Source: Flavobacteriaceae bacterium D16
Lineage (GTDB): Bacteria > Bacteroidota > Bacteroidia > Flavobacteriales > Flavobacteriaceae
Direction: 5' to 3'
Length of the DNA: 64,000 nucleotides
Assembly (NCBI GenBank): GCA_021295155.1
Contig: JAJTJC010000035.1
Span: 62,001 to 126,000 of the forward strand
The translations under genes and the position numbers were made by a program. The notes below the pieces were generated by a model. The model saw only the letters and a list, made by a program, of their open reading frames with translations, searched no databases and was not told the origin of the DNA. Positions 38,628-47,345 of this stretch are shown here, one piece after another (position 1 is the first letter of the stretch; every line of letters starts with the position of its first letter).

Positions 38628-38972
38628 ATGGCCAGTAAGAAATCGGAATTGATAATCAAGTATCAGAAAGACCTTCAGGAGAAGTTTAATGTAAATCCGG
38701 ATATGGACCTCTTACAGAAAGTTACTGATGGACTGGGGCCATCCATTTACAATCGGGATTCATCAACCGTATCCGGGAGTGATAGCAAAGAGCTTGAGCG
38801 GGTTAAGAACAATTTCCTGATTAAAAAATTAGGCCTTACTGACGGTCCGGGGCTAATGGAAGCTATTAACGAAGTGATCATTCAGTATGGAACTTCGGTA
38901 AGAACCAAGTATCGGGCTGTTGTATATTACCAGCTTACCAGGCATTTCAGTAAGGAATCCGTTTATGCCTAG
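38628..38972 (+). CDS. DUF2853 family protein
   Basis: A 114-residue soluble helical protein matching the small DUF2853 family by its pattern: MASKKSELIIKYQKDL, IYNRDSSTVSGSDSKELE, and VRTKYRAVVYYQL near the end. Function unknown. It follows menD by only 9 nt, so the same transcript is probable. Confidence 0.75.
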   Translation: MASKKSELIIKYQKDLQEKFNVNPDMDLLQKVTDGLGPSIYNRDSSTVSGSDSKELERVKNNFLIKKLGLTDGPGLMEAINEVIIQYGTSVRTKYRAVVYYQLTRHFSKESVYA

Positions 38973-39062
38973 ATAGGTTTCCTTTAGTTTAATGCATACG
39001 AATATCCTTTTAGAAACGGCCTTGAGACGGCTACTATTCTAATCTTCAATAAGAAAAAACCA

Positions 39063-39899
39063 ATGATAGAACTAGGGAATTATAACACCCTTAAAATACT
39101 CAGAAGTACCCGGGTAGGCCTTTTCCTTGGAGACGCTGATGTAGACGATCTGCTGCTCCCTAATAAATACGCCCCTGATGATTTTGAAATAGGGCAGGAA
39201 ATTCGGGTGTTCTGCTATCTGGACCAGGAAGAACGACCTGTTGCAACCACACAAGTTCCCTTTATTACCCGGAATTCTTTTGCTTTACTCGAGGTAGCGG
39301 AAGTTAACGATTATGGAGCTTTCCTGGACTGGGGACTCGATAAGCATTTGTTTGTGCCCTTCAGGGAACAGCCCATCAAGATGGAGTCTGGTAAAAGCTA
39401 CGTGGTTTGCTGTTTTTTAGACCCCAAATCACAGAGGTTGGTAGCCTCAGGACGTTGGTGGAAATACCTTGATAATACTACTTTGGAGGTTGACCTGCGT
39501 CAGGAAGTGGAACTTTTGGTTGCCAGGAGATCAGAATTGGGTTGGGATGTTATAATCAATAACAAGCACCGTGGACTCGTGTTCCATAACCAGGTATACC
39601 GAAAAATACAACTTGGAGATCGTCTGCCCGGGTATATCAGGCAAATAAGGGAAGACAATAAACTGGATGTGGTCCTGGAGCCCTTAGGGATAGAGAAGCT
39701 GGAACCAGCGGCCTTAAAAATCTATTCGAAACTGGGCAAAAAGGGTGGTGTACTGTACCTTCACGACAAGTCTGATCCTGAGGATATCAAGCTTCAACTA
39801 GACATGAGCAAGAAGACTTTTAAGAAAGCGATTGGCACCTTGTACCGACAAAAAAAGATTGAGATTCGTGACGATGGAATCTATCGTATAGCAGACTAA
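39063..39899 (+). CDS. S1-domain RNA-binding protein of the CvfB type
   Basis: Of 278 residues: repeated S1-like beta-barrel units (TRVGLFLGDADVDDLLLPNKY at about 16-37; VNDYGAFLDWGLDKHLFVPFREQ near 80-102; KHRGLVFHNQVYRKIQLGDRLPGYI near 165-190) and a C-terminal winged-helix (KKTFKKAIGTLYRQKKIEIRDDGIYRI). This matches CvfB/YitL-like proteins that bind RNA. Role in the cell unproven. It is on the menaquinone strand but 90 nt after DUF2853. Confidence 0.9.
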   Translation: MIELGNYNTLKILRSTRVGLFLGDADVDDLLLPNKYAPDDFEIGQEIRVFCYLDQEERPVATTQVPFITRNSFALLEVAEVNDYGAFLDWGLDKHLFVPFREQPIKMESGKSYVVCCFLDPKSQRLVASGRWWKYLDNTTLEVDLRQEVELLVARRSELGWDVIINNKHRGLVFHNQVYRKIQLGDRLPGYIRQIREDNKLDVVLEPLGIEKLEPAALKIYSKLGKKGGVLYLHDKSDPEDIKLQLDMSKKTFKKAIGTLYRQKKIEIRDDGIYRIAD

Positions 39900-40053
39900 T
39901 TTCCCCTGAATATTCTACCAGCATTAACGTTCCAATTCACAATATAGACATACGGAATTAGCTGAGGAACAACACCTCTCATTTATCAAGCTAAATATTT
40001 TGTTGAAACAAAGGAATTTGGTTATTTTTATGATTCTCTAAAAAACAAAGCAT

Positions 40054-40653
40054 ATGCCATTTATTGAGGAAAGCGATTTATTGGCCCTGCATAAAGACAT
40101 CGATAAGGCGCAGATAATTAACGAGCGTCTACTGGACCAGATTAAATTTAAAAATAAAGAACTCAAACGGAGTAAGGTACAGCGAAATATCTTTTTGGGT
40201 ATTACAGCCTTATTTTTGGTTGGTGTGCTGGCAATTACTGCTTTTACCGCAGGTCTTACCAGCTCCAACAAAATGGATGACCCAAATTTGGTAGTGGCTT
40301 CACTGGATAGTCTTAAAATTGTTGAGTCACGTATTAATAACCTCAAAAGGCAAAATGAAGAATTAAGCCTGGTCAGGGAGTTTTATCTGGCCAAGAATTT
40401 TTTAGAAAAGCAAAAGATTTACTCAGTCCAGATACAGTCTTTTGTAGACAATAATGTTACGCTGTCTTCTGAAGCCCTGACTAATACCCTCTTTGTGAAG
40501 ACCAATCCATATTATTCCTATTCTCTTGGCACTTTTGAGACGCTGGAAGAAGCACAGGCATTTCGTAAACAATTGGTCACTATGGGCTTTAAAGATGCCT
40601 TTGTCGCTTCCTATCAGGATGGCAAGCGATTACAAATTGAAGATCCCTTTTAG
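40054..40653 (+). CDS. Single-span membrane protein with coiled coil and SPOR-like C-terminus
   Basis: A 199-residue protein: a cytoplasmic coiled coil (IINERLLDQIKFKNKELKRSK), one membrane span near 46-68 (IFLGITALFLVGVLAITAFTAG), then a second helix and a C-terminal domain (YSLGTFETLEEAQAFRKQLVTMGFKDAFVAS) resembling SPOR peptidoglycan-binding repeats. It is 2 nt from menA, so co-transcribed and possibly coupled. Function not known. Confidence 0.8.
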   Translation: MPFIEESDLLALHKDIDKAQIINERLLDQIKFKNKELKRSKVQRNIFLGITALFLVGVLAITAFTAGLTSSNKMDDPNLVVASLDSLKIVESRINNLKRQNEELSLVREFYLAKNFLEKQKIYSVQIQSFVDNNVTLSSEALTNTLFVKTNPYYSYSLGTFETLEEAQAFRKQLVTMGFKDAFVASYQDGKRLQIEDPF

Positions 40654-40655
40654 CA

Positions 40656-41561
40656 TTGAGTAAATTCAAAGCATGGGTCTCCGCCGCTCGCCTAAGGACG
40701 CTGCCACTATCTATTTCTGGAATACTTGTAGGAACTGCCATTGCCAACAGCAAGGGTTTTCAGGATAACACAATTTTTGTTCTGGCCTTGCTGACCACTC
40801 TGGGATTCCAAATTACTTCCAATTTCGCCAATGACTATGGAGATGGGATTAAGGGAACGGATAACGACCAACGCGTGGGTCCGGCCAGAGCTTTGCAAAG
40901 CGGATCATTGACTAAAAAGGAACTTGAATATGGCATCGGCATTAGTATTCTGCTCAGTTTGCTATTGGCTGGGTATTTATTGAATTGGGCATTTGGATTA
41001 GCTTCTTTGGAATACCTTATAGTATTTGGTTTATTGGCTTTGTTGAGTATATGGGCTGCAGTTCGATATACTGTTGGTAACAAGGCTTATGGTTATTCAG
41101 GACTCGGTGACCTTTTCGTTTTTTTGTTTTTTGGTTTGCTGGGTGTTCTGGGGACTATGTTTTTGTTTACCAAGCAGGTCGGCCCAATTGACTTCCTGCC
41201 TGCTATAACCATTGGATGCCTTAGTACAGCCGTACTTAATCTGAATAATCTGCGGGATCATGCCGGAGATTCTCTCGCGGGCAAGCGAACACTGGTAGTG
41301 AAAATTGGATTTGATAAAGGCAGATATTATCATGTATTACTGATATTGACGGCATTGGTAACCCTGTTGATCTATGACCTTAGGTTTGAAGACTGGACAG
41401 CTTATCTGAACCTGCTTGTTTTCATTCCTTTAGGAGTGCATTTAAATAAAGTCCTTCGGGTGGTTGATCCAAAGCAATTGGATCCCGAGCTGAAGAAATT
41501 AGCGCTAAGCACGTTTGCACTAGCCCTGATCTTCTATTTCCTTAATGATAAATTTTTGTAA
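40656..41561 (+). CDS. menA: 1,4-dihydroxy-2-naphthoate polyprenyltransferase
   Basis: A 301-residue integral membrane UbiA-type prenyltransferase with about eight or nine spans. The first Asp-rich motif reads NDYGDGIKGTDNDQRVGP; the second is NLNNLRDHAGDSLAGKRT. It prenylates DHNA. The start is a TTG at 40656: a TGA lies in frame 18 nt upstream and no ATG exists near. Confidence 0.95.
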   Translation: MSKFKAWVSAARLRTLPLSISGILVGTAIANSKGFQDNTIFVLALLTTLGFQITSNFANDYGDGIKGTDNDQRVGPARALQSGSLTKKELEYGIGISILLSLLLAGYLLNWAFGLASLEYLIVFGLLALLSIWAAVRYTVGNKAYGYSGLGDLFVFLFFGLLGVLGTMFLFTKQVGPIDFLPAITIGCLSTAVLNLNNLRDHAGDSLAGKRTLVVKIGFDKGRYYHVLLILTALVTLLIYDLRFEDWTAYLNLLVFIPLGVHLNKVLRVVDPKQLDPELKKLALSTFALALIFYFLNDKFL

Positions 41562-41597
41562 CTTTGATTGAATTCAACTTACTAAACTTCACATAAT

Positions 41598-42350
41598 TTG
41601 GAACGACCCGTAAAGATACTTATCGTTGAGGACAACGTGATCATCGCAGATGATATGCAGTCCATGCTGGAAGAAATCGGATATGAAATTGTAGATAATG
41701 TTATTGTATACGAACAGGCAGAACAGGTATTGAAAACCAAGGAAGTAGACCTGGTATTGATAGACATCATCCTTGCTTCTGATAAAACCGGAATTGATCT
41801 GGGAAAACACATACGAGATAATTATAACATTCCGTTTATCTTCGTCACCTCTAACTCAGATCGCGCTACTGTTGAAAATGCCAAGACGGTTAAACCCAAT
41901 GGGTACCTGGTAAAACCCTTTGAACAGCAAGATTTATACACTTCTATTGAAATTGCACTTTCCAATTTTGATTATTCGGGCAAATCAGAAACAGATGCAC
42001 CAGCCTCCACCGACGACAAGGTTGTTTCCAACTCTGTTCTCAGGGATTCTATTTTTGTAAAAAAACAACACCTGTATTACCGGATACAGTTTGGAGATAT
42101 ACAATACATAAAAGCAGATAATGTTTACCTGGAGGTACATACCATTGATAAGAAGTTTCTGGTAAGATCTCCTTTGAAGGATTATTTGGAAAAGCTACCA
42201 AAAAACAAATTCTACAGGGCTCATAAATCCTATATCGTAAATGTGGACCATATTGATGCTATAAATTCCAAGGATATCATGATAAACAGTAAACTGATTC
42301 CGATATCAAAAGATTTTAAGGAATTTATCATTTCAGCGATGAACTCCTGA
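41598..42350 (+). CDS. LytTR-family response regulator with intact receiver
   Basis: A 250-residue regulator: receiver domain ILIVEDN at 7-13, phospho-acceptor in DLVLIDIILAS, FVTSNSD and YLVKPF; LytTR DNA-binding domain at about 150-246 (HLYYRIQFGDIQYIKADNVYLEVHT, KNKFYRAHKSYIVNVDHID). The start is TTG at 41598; no ATG is near. Its kinase partner is probably the HisKA_2 kinase at 43025, beyond a 674-nt gap. Targets unknown. Confidence 0.93.
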   Translation: MERPVKILIVEDNVIIADDMQSMLEEIGYEIVDNVIVYEQAEQVLKTKEVDLVLIDIILASDKTGIDLGKHIRDNYNIPFIFVTSNSDRATVENAKTVKPNGYLVKPFEQQDLYTSIEIALSNFDYSGKSETDAPASTDDKVVSNSVLRDSIFVKKQHLYYRIQFGDIQYIKADNVYLEVHTIDKKFLVRSPLKDYLEKLPKNKFYRAHKSYIVNVDHIDAINSKDIMINSKLIPISKDFKEFIISAMNS

Positions 42351-42372
42351 GCCTGTATAAATACATAATATG

Positions 42373-42413
42373 TGAGCCAATATCTCCCTGAGATGTTGGC
42401 TCATTTTTTTTTT
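42373..42413 (+). terminator. Terminator of the LytTR regulator
   Basis: A 14-bp stem (TGAGCCAATATCTC / GAGATGTTGGCTCA, one wobble pair) with a 3-nt loop and a ten-T run. It lies 22 nt after the stop. Confidence 0.95.
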
Positions 42414-42478
42414 AAGAGGGTTTACCACAAGTTTTGTATAGTTGACAACAATAATTTCTCCTCCCGGCGAACTGATTC

Positions 42479-42568
42479 TATATTTGGATTGTATTTAAAA
42501 AGTAAATTTTTTTCATTTTCATATAGTGTTCTCGTAAAAGGGGTCTTCCATTAGGAAGGCCTTTTTTT
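42479..42568 (+). ncRNA. Candidate small RNA with its own terminator
   Basis: TATATTTG at 42479-42486 would start transcription near 42492. A hairpin at 42542-42561 (GGTCTTCC-ATTA-GGAAGGCC) followed by seven T residues would end it. The RNA would be about 77 nt. The -33 element is missing, so this is a candidate only. Confidence 0.35.
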
Positions 42569-42589
42569 ATTCCTCTTTTTTAGTAGTCG

Positions 42590-42625
42590 ACAAAATGCAC
42601 GAAAAACCGATGAAATGCATTTTGT
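42590..42625. repeat. Perfect 10-bp inverted repeat
   Basis: ACAAAATGCA and TGCATTTTGT are separated by 16 nt. It lies in the gene-free gap, after the second terminator. It could be a protein site or part of an RNA stem. Confidence 0.6.
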
Positions 42626-42755
42626 GCCGTTTTATTGGCATTTCACAACAAGAATCTGTCGCTTCACAACATATTTCCTTTCCCAATGCATGGAAATTCT
42701 AAATTTAGCCTCGAATAAGATCCCCAAATCTTACCATTTTTTCCTTTAGTTTGTG

Positions 42756-42788
42756 AAAGGCTATGCAACCCTGTATAGCCTTTTATTT
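42756..42788 (+). terminator. Third hairpin terminator in the gap
   Basis: Twelve-bp arms AAAGGCTATGCA / TGTATAGCCTTT with an ACCC loop (one wobble pair) and a T-rich tail. No gene ends here, so it must serve an unseen transcript or be a relic. Confidence 0.75.
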
Positions 42789-42999
42789 TGATCGAAGGAA
42801 CAACCCTTATGCCAGGCAGGAAGAGGCCAGGTAGATATGAAGAAAGGGCGCGATATGCAAGAAGCTTCTTACACCAGGTTTAAATAGTGATGTGAACCCT
42901 TAACAAGTTGCCCTGCAGCTACAACAAAAGGATGTTGCATTCGTTACACATAGGGAGATTGTTCTCTCTGTTGTGTACAACCTACTAAAACTAAAGGTA

Positions 43000-43019
43000 A
43001 CGGGGCGTAGTCCCCGGTT
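43000..43019 (+). promoter_or_regulatory. Hairpin just before the kinase start codon
   Basis: CGGGG (43001-43005) and CCCCG (43012-43016) pair around a CGTAGT loop; outer AA/TT bases extend it with one bulge. It ends 5 nt before ATG 43025, in the ribosome-loading zone where this genome normally keeps unstructured A-rich sequence. It may limit translation. Confidence 0.5.
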
Positions 43020-43024
43020 GAGTT

Positions 43025-44983
43025 ATGGTAAAACTGCATGGAAAGCTTATTTTACTGTTCTGCTTTCTCTTCGTGTTCAGTGTAAGATCACAAGATACAG
43101 CGACGCCACCAGACAATTTGCTCAGGGAGTTTAGAAATACTACCGGAAGTGAAGCGCGCTTCGACCTGTACTTCAATACACCGGATCGCTATGAGGAAAA
43201 TTCTGCTTACGACTGGTTAGACGCCCTGAATGTTTATGCCAATAATGCTGAAACAAATGGCGACACCCTAGCTATACGCAATTATAAACTAATGCAGGCC
43301 CAGACATATTTTGATTTGGGCGACTACGACAAAAGTGAAGCCTTTTCCCAGGACCTTTATAACGAGAATGAAAAACTGGATAGGGAGCATATGGAGATCC
43401 TCCTTAACCTCTTAGATGCCAACTACGAACGCTTGGGTTTATATAGCCAGCAAGTTGAAATCAGGGAGCAAAAGCGCGACAGGGGCTTTACTGAGAATAT
43501 TACTTTTTACGACATCTATTCCAACCTGGGACTTCATCGGCAGGCTATGGAATACTATATCGATGATGAAAAAAGAAAAATAGCCGAGGACGATTATTTT
43601 GGTCTGGCCAGGTACAACAACAATATCGGGAATTACCTTCGTCTTGACCGATCACCTTCTACGGCAATTACCTGGCTTTCCAAAGCCAAAGGATTTGTCA
43701 GTGTTTACTTAAATGACCAAAGCCGCGCAAAGACAGAAGACCAAATTAGAGACGCGCATTTACTTCAGGGTATTATTGAAGGGAATCTGGGCAAGTGCTA
43801 TGTGCAACTAAACCAATATGAAGAAGCCATACCCTTTTTAGAAAAGGGCATAAGTGAGATTAAAGAACACAAGCGTAATAACTATTCTTCTGAGGAGGTA
43901 GAATGTACCCTGGCCCTTGCAGAAAGTCATATACAACTAGGCAATTTTCAAGTCGCCACGGATTTATTATCAACGTCCTTGGAATTTAGTAATATCGACC
44001 ATCGCAGAAAACGTAACAGTTTGTCTGCAATGTATTATGAGAAGACCGGCGATTTTGAAAATGCCACGCGCTACCTCAAGAGGAATACGCGTATTGCAGA
44101 TTCTCTGGACCTGACATATAGCGCCCTCCAAAAACAGCAATTAGCAGTGGTTGCTGGTCGCGACATCGCCAATGAAAAAAGGAAGCTCGATCAGTCCATG
44201 ATGGAAAACGAGCAGATAAGAAGGAATATGGAAGCGCAGGAAGGGAAAACAAATTTGGTTTTTATATCCCTCGTCTTCACCCTTTTAGGTTTTGCAGGTC
44301 TTGTCTATGCCTATCTGAAAAGTATTAAAAACCAGCGCTTGATTGCCGAACAGAATCACATTATTGAGGCTTCCCTGGTAGAAAAAGACTCCTTGCTGAA
44401 AGAGATACATCACAGGGTGAAGAACAACTTACAGATGGTATCCAGCCTCCTTAGTCTACAAACCAAGAATACCCGAAGTAAGGCGGCCATTGAAGCTTTG
44501 GAGGAGGGTAAAAGCAGGGTGAAGGCCATGGCATTAATTCATCAGAAGCTCTATCAAAACGACGACTTATCAGTAATTGAAATGCAGGGCTATATTGAAA
44601 GTCTTATCAATAGTGTGCAGTCGGTATTTAAAAAAGGCGGGCATAACATCAACATTACCATTGATGCCGAGGGCGTAGAGCTGGATATTGACCGGGCTAT
44701 TCCCTTTGGGCTGATCCTTAATGAACTAGTCTCTAATTCTTTTAAGTACGCTTTCCCGGATGACAAAGAGGATGGCAAGATCTATATTCACCTTAGAAAG
44801 GGCGGGGATCAGGGATTCTTTGAATATATGGATAATGGAATTGGCCTTCCTGATGACACCGAGGAGCGCACACAGTCATCCATGGGGATACGCCTCATGA
44901 ACCGATTGGTCAATCAGTTGCAGTCTACCCTCAATATTGATAAAACTACAGATGGGGTTCGTTTTTGGTTCAATTTTAAATAA
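43025..44983 (+). CDS. TPR-containing sensor histidine kinase, HisKA_2 type
   Basis: A 652-residue protein: signal peptide ending near VRSQ (residue 23), TPR repeats over about 60-380 (LGNFQVATDLLSTSLEFS, YEEAIPFLEKGISEI), a membrane span near 415-435 (FISLVFTLLGFAGLVYAYL), the HisKA_2 phospho-site EIHHRVKNNLQMVSSLL, and HATPase motifs LILNELVSNSFKYAF and YMDNGIGLP. This kinase class often serves LytTR regulators, and a LytTR regulator sits just upstream on the same strand. Confidence 0.94.
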   Translation: MVKLHGKLILLFCFLFVFSVRSQDTATPPDNLLREFRNTTGSEARFDLYFNTPDRYEENSAYDWLDALNVYANNAETNGDTLAIRNYKLMQAQTYFDLGDYDKSEAFSQDLYNENEKLDREHMEILLNLLDANYERLGLYSQQVEIREQKRDRGFTENITFYDIYSNLGLHRQAMEYYIDDEKRKIAEDDYFGLARYNNNIGNYLRLDRSPSTAITWLSKAKGFVSVYLNDQSRAKTEDQIRDAHLLQGIIEGNLGKCYVQLNQYEEAIPFLEKGISEIKEHKRNNYSSEEVECTLALAESHIQLGNFQVATDLLSTSLEFSNIDHRRKRNSLSAMYYEKTGDFENATRYLKRNTRIADSLDLTYSALQKQQLAVVAGRDIANEKRKLDQSMMENEQIRRNMEAQEGKTNLVFISLVFTLLGFAGLVYAYLKSIKNQRLIAEQNHIIEASLVEKDSLLKEIHHRVKNNLQMVSSLLSLQTKNTRSKAAIEALEEGKSRVKAMALIHQKLYQNDDLSVIEMQGYIESLINSVQSVFKKGGHNINITIDAEGVELDIDRAIPFGLILNELVSNSFKYAFPDDKEDGKIYIHLRKGGDQGFFEYMDNGIGLPDDTEERTQSSMGIRLMNRLVNQLQSTLNIDKTTDGVRFWFNFK

Positions 44984-45009
44984 CTTTAAGGGACTAAAAA
45001 TTAGCCGAC

Positions 45010-45690
45010 ATGAAAATCTCATTTCTGGGGCATGCCACCTTGTTGGTGGAAACTGCTGCCCACTCCATTTTAATTGATCCATTTATCACAGGCAATGAAA
45101 AAGCTGCGGGTAAGGTAAATATCGAAGACCTGAACCCTGATTTCATTCTTTTGACCCATGCGCACCAGGACCATATCTTGGATGTGGAACCTATTGCCAA
45201 ACAATCCGGAGCAACCATTGTAAGTAATTATGAAATTGCCATGCACTATCAGGCGAAAGGGTTTGAGGTACACCCCATGAATCACGGGGGCAGCTGGGAA
45301 TTTCCTTTTGGAAAGGTCAAGTATACCCAGGCTATCCATACTTCCTCCTTTCCTGACGGCACTTATGGCGGACAACCGGGAGGCTTTATACTGACGGCAG
45401 ATAACAAACGTGTTTATATAGCAGGTGATACCGCCTTAACCCTGGATATGAAACTGATCCCCGAATGGGGAAAACTGAATTTGGCGGTGCTGCCTATAGG
45501 CGACAATTTTACCATGGGTGTATCGGATGCAGTGATTGCCTCAGACTTAATCAAATGCAATAAAGTGCTTGGCTATCATTATGACACCTTCGGTTATATT
45601 GAAATAGACCATCAGAGGGCCAAGGCCAAGTTTGATGCCGCGGGCAAGAAATTGCACCTGCTGGAGATAGGAGCAAGTCTGGAAGTTTAA
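45010..45690 (+). CDS. Metal-dependent hydrolase of the UPF0173 metallo-beta-lactamase family
   Basis: Of 226 residues: FLGHATLLVET at the start, the metal motif THAHQDH (about 50-56), MNHGGSW, AIHTSSFPDG, AGDTAL and GYHYDTFG. These match the UPF0173 family. It is cytoplasmic and the substrate is unknown. It follows the kinase by 26 nt. Confidence 0.93.
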   Translation: MKISFLGHATLLVETAAHSILIDPFITGNEKAAGKVNIEDLNPDFILLTHAHQDHILDVEPIAKQSGATIVSNYEIAMHYQAKGFEVHPMNHGGSWEFPFGKVKYTQAIHTSSFPDGTYGGQPGGFILTADNKRVYIAGDTALTLDMKLIPEWGKLNLAVLPIGDNFTMGVSDAVIASDLIKCNKVLGYHYDTFGYIEIDHQRAKAKFDAAGKKLHLLEIGASLEV

Positions 45691-45721
45691 TCAGACTCTT
45701 AGGTTGTTCTTCATATTGGCC

Positions 45722-46483
45722 TTACTGAATAGTCCAACCCCCATCAATTACCAGGGTAGTGCCGTTAACCATATCCGAGTGGGAGCTGGTCAGGTACAAG
45801 ATTGCAGACGCAATATCTTTGATTGTTGCCACTTTGCCTACCGGTATCCTATCTAAGACGCTTTCTAAGTATTCCGGATTATCCAGTCGCTCTGCAGTAC
45901 CTGTCGTATAGGTAAAAGTAGGAGCAATACCATTTACAGTAATGCCCTTATCTGCCCATTCCAAAGCCAGAACTTTGGTCAGTAGATTTACACCACCTTT
46001 GGTAGCGCAGTAGACTGCATGGTCTTTAATGGCAACAAGGCTCGCTTGAGAACTCATGTTGATGATTCGCCCGTAACCATTTTTAATCATGTATTTCCCC
46101 GCCTGTTGGGAACAAAAGAACAAGCCCTTGAGGTTTACATTCATCATTTCATCCCAATCGGCTTCGCTAACATCAGTAGCGGCATGGTTATATCCTAAAC
46201 CTGCGTTGTTAATCAGGATGTCAATACGCCCAAACTGCTCATAAATCGACTTGAAAACCTGCTCAATTTGATTTACAGCACTTACATCCAGTTGGAAGAC
46301 ATGGGCAATACCGTTTTCCTTCTCAATTTCGTTTTTTAATTCATTGAGTTGCTCCGTATTTCGGGCACATAATATTACTATAGCACCTGCAATGGCTAAC
46401 TCTTTGGATATGCCGGCTCCTATACCCTTGCTGGCCCCGGTTATTACTACAATTTTGCCGTCTAAATTAAAATCTATATTCAT
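45722..46483 (-). CDS. SDR-family oxidoreductase (gluconate 5-dehydrogenase-like)
   Basis: Of 253 residues from ATG 46483 (a TTG lies one codon earlier). The SDR motifs TGASKGIGAG, NNAGLGYNH, MSSQASL and catalytic YCATKGG are intact, with GIAPTFTYT and VNGTTLVIDGGW at the end. NAD(P)-linked, substrate unassigned. Follows another SDR on the same strand, with 21 nt between. Confidence 0.92.
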   Translation of the reverse strand: MNIDFNLDGKIVVITGASKGIGAGISKELAIAGAIVILCARNTEQLNELKNEIEKENGIAHVFQLDVSAVNQIEQVFKSIYEQFGRIDILINNAGLGYNHAATDVSEADWDEMMNVNLKGLFFCSQQAGKYMIKNGYGRIINMSSQASLVAIKDHAVYCATKGGVNLLTKVLALEWADKGITVNGIAPTFTYTTGTAERLDNPEYLESVLDRIPVGKVATIKDIASAILYLTSSHSDMVNGTTLVIDGGWTIQ

Positions 46484-46504
46484 CAACTTTAAATGGAATT
46501 TAGG

Positions 46505-47299
46505 TTAAACTACCTGTGATTTCATTACCACCCGATGCAGTAATCTTGGGAAAAAGCGTTTCAGGTATACGCCCCTAACTTCTCCCTTGCCAATATAGGC
46601 CTCGTGTTTATTTTTTTGTACGGCCCTGACCAGTCTTTGGGCAAATACTTTTGTTGTTAAGCCATTAGCGGTGGCCTTATCCTGGGAATCCTGGGCAGAA
46701 CCATCGGCCGTAAGGGCATTTCTGGCAATATCGGTTTGCACAAATCCCGGACAGACCAGGGTAACGTTGACCCCGTCTTTTTCATGCTCCATCCGCATCA
46801 CATCAAAAAAACCGTGTAAGGCATGCTTTGCTCCGCAGTACCCGGATCGCAGCGGAGAACCAAACTTACCCATAAGGGAAGTGACCGTTACATAATGCCC
46901 GGATTGCTGCTTTATAAAGTAGGGCAGGAGGGCCTTGCTTAAGGCTACCGTCCCCAGGTAGTTTACATCCATCAACTGTTTGTATACACTCATTTTAGTG
47001 TCAACGATCAGGGAGCGCTGACTAATGCCCGCATTGTTGATCAACATATCGATGCTGCCAAATAACCCCATGGCTTGTTGAACCCTTTCTTCCATCTGAT
47101 CGACTTCCATAAGATCCAGGCGGAGGCATTTAACCATTTCAGGATAGGGGCAGTTATCCGCTACTGTTTGAAGCTTATCCTCATTCCGGGCCGAAATGAT
47201 TACTCTATTCCCCATAGCATTAAAGGCGTAAGCCAATGCTTCCCCTATTCCGGATGATGCTCCGGTAATCCAGATTATTTTGTCTTTAATTCTCGGCAT
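46505..47299 (-). CDS. SDR-family oxidoreductase (DHRS7-like)
   Basis: Of 264 residues with TGASSGIGEALAYA, NNAGISQRS, SLMGKFGSPLRSGYCGAKHALHGFF (Tyr and Lys of the active site) and a C-terminal basic tail LKRFFPRLLHRVV. Membrane-associated SDRs of the DHRS7 type have such a tail; this is inference. The start shares the promoter region with menC. Confidence 0.92.
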   Translation of the reverse strand: MPRIKDKIIWITGASSGIGEALAYAFNAMGNRVIISARNEDKLQTVADNCPYPEMVKCLRLDLMEVDQMEERVQQAMGLFGSIDMLINNAGISQRSLIVDTKMSVYKQLMDVNYLGTVALSKALLPYFIKQQSGHYVTVTSLMGKFGSPLRSGYCGAKHALHGFFDVMRMEHEKDGVNVTLVCPGFVQTDIARNALTADGSAQDSQDKATANGLTTKVFAQRLVRAVQKNKHEAYIGKGEVRGVYLKRFFPRLLHRVVMKSQVV

Positions 47300-47325
47300 A
47301 TCTTATAATTGGACTCAAAATATAC

Positions 47326-47333
47326 TAAATTTG
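47326..47333 (+). promoter_or_regulatory. TAAATTTG box before menC
   Basis: The box ends 12 nt before ATG 47346. The nearest TTG is only 14 nt upstream, so the -33 part is weak. Confidence 0.4.
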
Positions 47334-47345
47334 GAGCCATTGCAA

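Larger units (their letters stand above)
42351..43024. other. 674-bp gene-free region with three hairpins and an inverted repeat
   Basis: The gap between the LytTR regulator and its kinase has no convincing ORF. It has three intrinsic terminators (42373-42413, 42542-42568, 42756-42788), a TATATTTG box at 42479-42486, a perfect 10-bp inverted repeat (42590-42599 and 42616-42625), and a short hairpin directly before the kinase ATG. The spacing between terminators suggests one or two small RNAs. Confidence 0.55.

Noticed and set aside
42372-42554. 60-residue open frame in the gene-free gap
   Set aside because: It starts inside the regulator terminator and crosses the small-RNA candidate; no domain, start context or coding character supports it.
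42590-42625. Inverted repeat as the ends of an insertion sequence
   Set aside because: The arms are only 16 nt apart with no transposase or target duplication; it is an operator or RNA stem if anything.
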